This document shows positions 8,855 to 16,800 of a stretch of 64,000 nucleotides of DNA, piece after piece. The DNA lies in NCBI RefSeq assembly GCF_900638555.1, contig NZ_LR134525.1, positions 1,240,001 to 1,304,000 of the forward strand. Direction: 5' to 3'. The notes beneath the pieces are model-generated. The model did no database searches. It saw only the letters and a program-made list of their open reading frames with translations, and was not told the DNA's origin. Origin of the DNA: Neisseria meningitidis. GTDB lineage: Bacteria; Pseudomonadota; Gammaproteobacteria; Burkholderiales; Neisseriaceae. Position numbers and translations under genes: made by a program. The number at the start of each line of letters is the position of its first letter. Position 1 is the first letter of the stretch.

Positions 8855-9656
8855 GAAAAAAATTCTTTTAACGGTTTCATTAGGTTTGGCACTGAGTGCC
8901 TGTGCCACTCAAGGTACGGTCGATAAAGATGCCCAGATTACCCAAGATTGGAGTGTGGAGAAGCTCTATGCCGAAGCCCAGGACGAGCTGAACAGCAGCA
9001 ATTATACGCGGGCTGTCAAGTTATACGAAATCTTGGAATCGCGCTTCCCCACCAGCCGCCATGCCCGGCAGTCGCAACTGGATACCGCATACGCCTATTA
9101 TAAAGACGATGAAAAAGACAAAGCTCTGGCGGCAATCGAACGCTTCCGCCGCCTTCACCCGCAACACCCGAATATGGATTACGCGCTGTATCTGCGCGGC
9201 TTGGTGCTGTTCAACGAAGACCAGTCCTTCCTGAACAAACTGGCCTCGCAAGACTGGTCCGACCGCGACCCGAAAGCCAACCGCGAAGCGTACCAGGCGT
9301 TTGCGGAACTCGTCCAACGCTTCCCCAACAGCAAATACGCCGCCGATGCGACCGCACGCATGGTCAAACTGGTCGATGCACTGGGCGGCAATGAAATGTC
9401 GGTGGCGCGCTACTACATGAAACGCGGCGCATATATCGCCGCCGCCAACCGCGCCCAAAAAATTATCGGCAGCTACCAAAATACACGCTATGTCGAAGAA
9501 TCGCTCGCCATCTTGGAACTTGCCTACCAAAAACTCGGCAAACCACAGCTTGCCGCCGATACGCGCCGCGTGTTGGAAACCAACTTCCCGAAAAGCCCGT
9601 TTTTGACGCACGCTTGGCAGCCCGACGATATGCCTTGGTGGCGTTACTGGCATTAA
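8853..9656 (+). CDS. bamD: Outer membrane protein assembly factor BamD (ComL)
   Basis: Essential lipoprotein of the BAM complex that folds beta-barrel proteins into the outer membrane; first described in Neisseria as competence lipoprotein ComL. Lipobox LSAC with Cys17, then about five tetratricopeptide-like helical repeats (SVEKLYAEAQDELNSSNYTRAVKLYEILESRFP; DKALAAIERFRRLHPQHPNMDYALYLRGL). 267 residues is normal. AAAGGAAG precedes the ATG. Divergent from rluD with overlapping start codons, so its promoter must lie inside rluD. Confidence 0.95.
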   Translation: MKKILLTVSLGLALSACATQGTVDKDAQITQDWSVEKLYAEAQDELNSSNYTRAVKLYEILESRFPTSRHARQSQLDTAYAYYKDDEKDKALAAIERFRRLHPQHPNMDYALYLRGLVLFNEDQSFLNKLASQDWSDRDPKANREAYQAFAELVQRFPNSKYAADATARMVKLVDALGGNEMSVARYYMKRGAYIAAANRAQKIIGSYQNTRYVEESLAILELAYQKLGKPQLAADTRRVLETNFPKSPFLTHAWQPDDMPWWRYWH

Positions 9657-9669
9657 GCCCATCCTCGAA

Positions 9670-9701
9670 ATGCCGTCTGAAGCCCTTTCAGACGGCATTT
9701 T
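9670..9701. terminator. DUS inverted-pair terminator (bamD / comEC)
   Basis: ATGCCGTCTGAAGCCCTTTCAGACGGCATTTT: near-perfect hairpin between convergent genes, followed by a short T run. Confidence 0.85.
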
Positions 9702-9713
9702 ATGTTTCAAACC

Positions 9714-11996
9714 TCATTCAAACGGTTTTTTCTGCCAATAGAATTTATACCCTCTCAAACGTTGAGCCTTCACGCCGCCGCGCCCCAAGCCGAATTGCAG
9801 CGCGCCCGACAAATCGGTACGCAGCAGTTTGATGCCGTGTGCGCGGACACGGTTCTGCACCGCTTCGGTCGGATGTTTGTAGGCGTTGGCATAACCGCTT
9901 GACGCTACCGCATATTCCGGTGCGACCGTATGCAAAAACAACCCTGATGATGAAGTATTGCTGCCGTGATGCCCCAATACCAACACCTGGCTGTACAGGT
10001 TTGAGCCGTATTTTTTAACCAACTCCGCCTCGCCTTTCGTATCCAAATCGCCCGTTACCAGCAGTGCCGCACCACCAGCCACAACACGCAAAACACAACT
10101 TTTCCCATTATCATCGATGTTTTTGCGTTCAGACGGCATCAAAAACTCGAAATCCACGCCGTCCCATTGCCAACGCTGTTCCGCACAATGCCGCGCCCCC
10201 TCATAAAATTCCGGCTGCCCGGCATAAATCCCGCCGTTCGGTATCTTGCCGACTGCCTGAAAACCGCCGTCGTGGTCGCTGTCGTGATGCGACAGAACCA
10301 GCTTGTCCAAACGGCGGACACCCGCCGCATTCAAACTCGGCACAATCCCCATCTGCGCCGCCGCTGCCGTTCCGGTGTCAAACAAAAGATGATGATTTGC
10401 CGTCTGAACCGACACCGACAAACCCTGCCCCGCATCCCAAACCGTAACCGCAGCCTCATTTTCCGGCACGCTGGGCGGACGGTAAAACACAAACCCTGCC
10501 AACAGCAACACCGCCCACGGACGCAAACCCAAGCCGCGCGGCAGCAACAACAGCAAAGCGGCACACACCGCCAACACCAGCAGCGGCAAAGGTGCGGCGG
10601 CAACGGCAAACTCCGGCGACACACCGGCAAGCCATACCAAAAACCTCAAAGTATATTCTGCCAAGAATGCTGCCGCCTGCTGAAGCGGCGCAAACGGCAC
10701 GACCGAACCCAGCAACGCCAGCGGCGTCAATACCCAAGAAAACCACGGAATCGCCACCGCATTGACCAAAGGGCTGATTAAAGGCAGCGAAGCAAACAGA
10801 TAACCGAGCAAAACCAACGACAACACCGAAGCCGCCCACTGCCCGCGCAAAGCAGTTTGCCGTTTCCCCTCGTGCAAACGCCCCGAACACGCCCATATCA
10901 GGGCCGCCACCAAACCAAAAGACAGCCAAGTCCCCACACCCAAGACCGCCGACGGGTCGAACAGCAGCACCGCCGCCAACGCCTGCCACCACGTCGCCCA
11001 CGCCGACAGTCTTCCCCTACGCCAAGCCCACGCAAACGCCGCCAACATCAAAACACTGCGCTGCGTCGGCACGGAAAAACCGGCAAGCAGCGCGTAAAAC
11101 AGCGCGCCTGCACACCCCGCCGCCAAAACCCACACGCGCGGCCGGGCAGGAAGGCGCGGGGAACAGGCAAGCAGCCGCTTCGCCAGCCACGCAAACATCA
11201 CCGCCACCATCGTAACGTGCAAACCCGAAATACTGACCAAATGCGTCAGCCCCAACGGCCGGAACGCCTGCCACAATTCGGGGCGCAATGCCGACTGTTC
11301 GCCCACGCTCAACGCGCGCATCAGCCCGATGCCGTCTGAAAGCCCGCCGTCCGCATCCGCCTGCTGCCAATTACGGCTGATGCGGCTGCGCCAAACCGCA
11401 ATCCCCCAACCGCTTCCGTCATGCAGCAAAACCCTGTCCGCACCGACCGTCCCCGCGCCGCCTATCCCGTTGGATAATGCCCACGCCTCACGGTTCAAAC
11501 CGCGCAGGTTCAACTCCCCGACGACGGGGTGCACACGTGCCGTTATCCGCCATCTGCTCCCGACCGCCCATTCGCGCCGTTTGTAGTCCGACAGCAGCAA
11601 ATCAAACGTCCGACCACCGCTGTCCACAGCCTTTGCCGCAAACTGCACGCGCCGCCCGTCCGACCTCGGCATATCCGCCACTTCCACTGTCAAAGGCACG
11701 CCTGAAACCGCCTCCGCCCGCCATTGCGAAGACAATGCCGCCTCCGTCCTGAATACGCCGTAAGCCGCGCCCGCCAACACGCACAGCATCAGACCGGCAA
11801 ACGCAAAACGCCTTGCAAACACAGCAAAAACCGCAAAAGCCGCCAGCCAAAACAGCCAATGCGGCACGACCGGCAGCGCAAACGAAGCCGCCGCGCCGAC
11901 AACCCAACACGGCAAAAACCAACGACGGAACACGTCTCCCCACCCCAGATATTTCAAAAATAAACGGATAATAAAGCAAATCCGAAAAACCGTCAT
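9714..11996 (-). CDS. comEC: DNA internalization competence protein ComEC/Rec2 (ComA)
   Basis: Inner-membrane channel that carries single-stranded DNA into the cytoplasm during transformation. The order is N-terminal hydrophobic helices, an OB-fold-like stretch (about residues 80-200), the Competence domain with LGLTHLVSISGLHVTMVAVMF near residue 250 and multiple helices, then a metallo-beta-lactamase-like domain (LSHHDSDHDGG near 595, VTGDLDTKGE, LGHHGSNTSSS). 760 residues is usual. Two DUS lie in the coding sequence (MPSERK and LSDGIG). A short CREE lies only 18 bases upstream of this start. Confidence 0.93.
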   Translation of the reverse strand: MTVFRICFIIRLFLKYLGWGDVFRRWFLPCWVVGAAASFALPVVPHWLFWLAAFAVFAVFARRFAFAGLMLCVLAGAAYGVFRTEAALSSQWRAEAVSGVPLTVEVADMPRSDGRRVQFAAKAVDSGGRTFDLLLSDYKRREWAVGSRWRITARVHPVVGELNLRGLNREAWALSNGIGGAGTVGADRVLLHDGSGWGIAVWRSRISRNWQQADADGGLSDGIGLMRALSVGEQSALRPELWQAFRPLGLTHLVSISGLHVTMVAVMFAWLAKRLLACSPRLPARPRVWVLAAGCAGALFYALLAGFSVPTQRSVLMLAAFAWAWRRGRLSAWATWWQALAAVLLFDPSAVLGVGTWLSFGLVAALIWACSGRLHEGKRQTALRGQWAASVLSLVLLGYLFASLPLISPLVNAVAIPWFSWVLTPLALLGSVVPFAPLQQAAAFLAEYTLRFLVWLAGVSPEFAVAAAPLPLLVLAVCAALLLLLPRGLGLRPWAVLLLAGFVFYRPPSVPENEAAVTVWDAGQGLSVSVQTANHHLLFDTGTAAAAQMGIVPSLNAAGVRRLDKLVLSHHDSDHDGGFQAVGKIPNGGIYAGQPEFYEGARHCAEQRWQWDGVDFEFLMPSERKNIDDNGKSCVLRVVAGGAALLVTGDLDTKGEAELVKKYGSNLYSQVLVLGHHGSNTSSSGLFLHTVAPEYAVASSGYANAYKHPTEAVQNRVRAHGIKLLRTDLSGALQFGLGRGGVKAQRLRGYKFYWQKKPFE

Positions 11997-12014
11997 AACA
12001 AGATTTGAAAATGA

Positions 12015-12120
12015 TATAGTGGTTTAAATTTAAATCAGGACAAGGCGACGAAGCCGCAGACAGTACAAGCAGTACGACAAGGCGAGGCAACGCTGTACTG
12101 GTTTTTGTTAAACCACTATA
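12015..12120. repeat. Correia element (CREE), short 106-bp form, upstream of comEC
   Basis: TATAGTGGTTTAAATTTAAATC at one end, GTTAAACCACTATA at the other: both termini carry the matching variant GTGGTTTAA instead of GTGGATTAA. Its edge is 18 bases from the comEC start codon, so it must form much of the comEC leader or promoter. Confidence 0.92.
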
Positions 12121-12173
12121 AGAATGCAAACGAAAAGCCTCAGTATTATCCGAGACAACGGCAAACTTTCCAT

Positions 12174-13115
12174 CGTCATTCCCACGAACCCACATCCCGT
12201 TATTACCACGAAAGCGGGAATCTAGGACTCAGGGTTAAGAAAACCTACATCCCGTCATTCCCTCAAAAACAGAAAACCAAAATCAGAAACCTAAAATCCC
12301 GTCATTCCCTCAAAAACAGAAAACCAAAATCAGAAACCTAAAATCCCGTCATTCCCACGAAAGTGGGAATCTAGGTCTGTCGGTGCGGAAACTTATCGGG
12401 TAAAACGGTTTCTTTAGATTCCACGTTCTAGATTCCCGCCTGCGCGGGAATGACGATTCATAAGTTTCCCGAAATTCCAACATAACCGAAACCTGACAGT
12501 AACCGTAGCAACTGAACCGTCATTCCCACCACTTTTCGTCATTCCCACCACTTTTCGTCATTCCCACGAAAGTGGGAATCCAGAATCTCGGACTTTCAGA
12601 TAATCTTTGAATATTGCTGTTGTTTTAAGGTCTAGATTCCCGCCTGCGCGGGAATGACGAATCCATCCGTACGGAAACCTGCACCGCGTCATTCCCACGA
12701 ACCCACATCCCGTTATTACCACGAAAGCGGGAATCTAGGACGCAGGGTTAAGAAAACCTACATCCCGTCATTCCCTCAAAAACAGAAAACCAAAATCAGA
12801 AACCTAAAATCCCGTCATTCCCACGAAAGTGGGAATCTAGGTCTGTCGGTGCGGAAACTTATCGGGTAAAACGGTTTCTTTAGATTCCACGTTCTAGATT
12901 CCCGCCTGCGCGGGAATGACGATTCATAAGTTTCCCGAAATTCCAACATAACCGAAACCTGACAGTAACCGTAGCAACTGAACCGTCATTCCCACCACTT
13001 TTCGTCATTCCCGCGAACGCGGGAATCCAGAATCTCGGACTTTCAGATAATCTTTGAATATTGCCGCTGCCTTAAGGTCTGGATTCCCGCCTGCGCGGGA
13101 ATGACGGCCGCAGAT
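12174..13115. repeat. dRS3/RS intergenic mosaic array upstream of iga
   Basis: No gene is supported here. The stretch is built of dRS3 20-mers such as 12351-12370, 12432-12451, 12560-12579 and 12636-12655, separated by spacer (RS) units. A large part occurs twice: 12174 to about 12555 recurs at 12687 to about 13015 (CGTCATTCCCACGAACCC...), copy 1 having an extra ~46-bp internal duplication. Short ORFs (for example from 12105 and 12654) are translated repeat, not genes. Confidence 0.9.
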
Positions 13116-13128
13116 GCCCGACGGTCTT

Positions 13129-13283
13129 TATAGTGGATTAACAAAAATCAGGACAAGGCGGCGAAGCTGCAGACAATACAAACAGTACGGAACCGATTCA
13201 CTTGGTGCTTCAGCACCTTAGAGAATCGTTCTCTTTAAGCTAAGTCGAGGCAACGCTGTACTGGTTTTTGTTAATCCGCTATA
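13129..13283. repeat. Correia element (CREE), full-length 155 bp, inside the dRS3 mosaic
   Basis: TATAGTGGATTAACAAAAATC to GTTAATCCGCTATA. One end has a point change (CCGCTATA). It sits between two dRS3 blocks. Confidence 0.93.
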
Positions 13284-13334
13284 TTCCGCCATCTCTAAGA
13301 TTTACAGCGATACACGGGGGATTTAAGGAATGCC

Positions 13335-13633
13335 CGAACCATCATTCCCACCACTTTTCGTCATTCCCGCTACTTTTCGTCATTCCCGCCACTTTTCGTC
13401 ATTCCCACGAAAGTGGGAATCCAGAATCTCGGACTTTCAGATAATCTTTGAATATTGCTGTTGTTCTAAGGTCTAGATTCCCGCCTGCGCGGGAATGACG
13501 AATCCATCCGTACGGAAACCTGCACCGCGTCATTCCCACGAACCCCCATCTCGTCATTACCACGAAAGCGGGAATCTAGGACGCAGGGTTAAGAAAACCT
13601 ACATCCCGTCATTCCCGCACAAGCGGGAATCCA
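13335..13633. repeat. dRS3/RS mosaic, third block
   Basis: Repeats the segment found at about 12555-12780 (ATTCCCACGAAAGTGGGAAT, then AATCTCGGACTTTCAGATAA, then CGTCATTCCCACGAACCC), so this is a third partial copy of the same unit. It starts with three near-identical 22-bp steps containing CACTTTTCGTCATTCCC. Confidence 0.88.
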
Positions 13634-13753
13634 AAAACAAAAAGTCGCAGAAATTTAACGGAAGAACCGAACCCCGAAAATCGGCTTCCCGCCTTCGCTT
13701 GAATAACAGAACAAAGGAAGCGGAAATAAAAACATCGGGATTCTTTTTTTAAA

Positions 13754-13780
13754 TTGACAATAAAACACCAAAATTAATGA
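13754..13780 (+). promoter_or_regulatory. Possible iga promoter
   Basis: A perfect TTGACA at 13754-13759 is followed at 15 bases by TAATGA (13775-13780); a second option is TAAAAT at 13820-13825 without a good -35. The region between the repeats and iga is very AT-rich. Confidence 0.3.
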
Positions 13781-13860
13781 TTTACACAACAAAAAATAGT
13801 CAACACCGCCAAACCGGCGTAAAATACAAGACATTATCACCCTTAAAACGGTAAAACCTT

Positions 13861-16800
13861 ATGAAAACCAAACGTTTTAAAATTAACGCCATATCCTTAT
13901 CCATCTTTCTTGCCTATGCCCTTACGCCATACTCAGAAGCGGCATTGGTCAGAGACGATGTCGATTATCAAATATTCCGTGACTTTGCAGAAAACAAAGG
14001 CAAATTTTTTGTCGGCGCAACCGATTTATCAGTGAAAAACAAACAAGGTCAAAACATCGGCAACGCATTATCCAACGTACCGATGATTGATTTTAGCGTT
14101 GCAGATGTCAACAGACGTACATTAACCGTCATCGATCCCCAGTATGCCGTCAGCGTCAAACATGTAAAAGGAGACGAAATCTCTTATTACGGGCATCACA
14201 ATGGGCACTTAGATGTTAGCAATGATGAAAACGAATATCGTTCAGTTGCACAAAATGACTACGAACCAAATAAAAATTGGCATCACGGTAATCAAGGTCG
14301 TCTTGAAGACTACAACATGGCACGCCTTAATAAATTCGTAACAGAAGTCGCACCTATTGCACCAACCAGTGCAGGCGGCGGCGTTGAAACCTATAAAGAT
14401 AAAAACCGTTTTTCTGAGTTTGTGCGAGTTGGAGCAGGTACGCAATTTGAATATAACAGCCGCTACAATATGACAGAGCTTTCACGAGCTTATCGTTATG
14501 CCATTGCAGGTACGCCTTATCAAGACGTGAATGTCACATCGAATCTAAATCAAGAAGGCTTGATTGGCTTCGGTGATAATTCAAAACATCATTCCCCAGA
14601 AAAACTCAAAGAAGTTTTATCTCAAAACGCATTGACTAACTATGCTGTGTTAGGCGATAGCGGTTCACCATTATTTGCTTATGATAAACAAGAAAAACGC
14701 TGGGTCTTTTTAGGTGCTTACGATTATTGGGCAGGCTATCAAAAAAACTCTTGGCAAGAATGGAATATCTATAAAAAAGAATTTGCAGATGAAATCAAAC
14801 AACGCGATAACGCCGGCACCATCAAAGGTTATGGCGAACATCATTGGAAAACCACGGGCACAAACAGCCATATCGGTTCGACAGCGGTAAGGCTTGCCGG
14901 CAATGAAAGGGGTGCAAACAACGGACAGAATGTTACCTTTGAAAACAACGGCACTTTGGTATTGGATCAAAACATCAACCAAGGCGCGGGCGGTCTGTTT
15001 TTCAAAGGCGATTACACAGTCAAAGGTGCAAATAATGGCATCACTTGGCTAGGTGCAGGGATTGATGTTGCCGACGGCAAAAAAGTCGTTTGGCAAGTCA
15101 AAAATCCGAATGGCGACAGATTGGCAAAAATCGGCAAAGGCACATTAGAAATAAACGGCACAGGCGTTAACCAAGGGCAATTAAAAGTCGGCGACGGTAC
15201 GGTTATTCTGAATCAACAAGCCGATGCCGACAAAAAAGTCCAGGCTTTCTCCCAAGTCGGCATTGTGAGCGGGCGCGGTACATTGGTGCTGAACAGTCCG
15301 GACCAGATTAACCCGAATAATCTGTATTTCGGTTTCCGTGGCGGTCGTTTGGATGCCAATGGCAATGACTTGACTTTTGAACACATCCGCAACGTGGATG
15401 AAGGCGCGCGCATTGTCAACCACAACACAGACCGCGCCTCCACAATCACATTAACCGGCAAATCATTAATTACCGCTCCTCAAAATCTTTCTGTTTATGA
15501 AATCCGAAATGATTACGATGATGACGATTATTATGGCTATTACAGCTATAGAAAACCCATTCCGCAAGGCAAAGATCTTTATTACAAAAACTATCGTTAT
15601 TACGCCCTAAAATCCGGCGGCAGCGTGAACGCACCGATGCCCGAAAACGGACAAACGGAAAATAACGACTGGATTTTAATGGGCAGCACACAAGAAGAAG
15701 CCAAGAAAAACGCGATGAACCACAAAAACAATCAGCGTATTAGCGGTTTTAGCGGTTTCTTTGGCGAAGAAAACGGAAAAGGACATAACGGCGCATTAAA
15801 CCTTAATTTCAACGGCAAAAGCGCGCAAAACCGTTTCTTGTTAACAGGCGGCACGAATTTAAACGGAAAAATAAGCGTAACTCAAGGCAATGTCTTGTTA
15901 TCAGGTCGTCCAACACCACACGCAAGAGATTTTGTGAACAAATCTTCAGCCCAAAAAGACGCACATTTCTCCAAAAACAATGAAGTCGTATTTGAAGACG
16001 ACTGGATAAACCGCACATTCAAAGCCACAGAAATTACGGTTAATCAATCCGCATCATTCTCTTCCGGCAGAAATGTATCCAACATTACCGCCAACATCAC
16101 CGCAACAGACAACGCCAAAGTAAATTTGGGTTACAAAAACGGCGATGAGGTTTGCGTGCGCTCGGACTATACCGGTTATGTTACCTGCAACACAGGCAAC
16201 TTATCCGATAAGGCTTTAAACAGCTTTGGAGCGACACAGATTAACGGCAATGTGAATCTGAACCAGAATGCGGCATTGGTCTTGGGCAAGGCTGCATTAT
16301 GGGGGCAAATTCAAGGGCAAGGAAACAGCCGTGTCAGCCTAAACCAACATAGCAAATGGCATTTGACTGGCGACAGCCAAGTACACAATCTGTCATTGGC
16401 GGATAGCCATATTCATTTGAACAATGCCTCCGATGCGCAAAGTGCAAATCAATACCACACGCTCAAAATCAATCATTTATCCGGTAACGGGCATTTTCAT
16501 TATCTGACGCACTTGGCGGAAAATCTTGGGGATAAAGTGCTTGTGAAGGAATCCGCATCCGGTCATTATCAGCTCCATGTTCAAGATAAAACAGGCGAAC
16601 CCAATCAGGAAGGGCTGAATCTCTTTGATGCATCATCCGTACGAGACCGTTCTCACCTTTCCGTTTCCTTGGCGAATCATCACGTCGATTTAGGCGCATT
16701 GCGTTATACAATCAAAACAGAAAACGGTATTACCCGATTGTACAATCCTTATGCCGAGAACCGCCGCCGAGTCAAACCGGCCCCGTCTCCTGCCACAAAC

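Noticed and set aside
12174..13633. CRISPR array
   Set aside because: The repeats are palindromic 20-mers with recurring, not unique, spacers and irregular spacing, and no cas genes are present. They fit dRS3.
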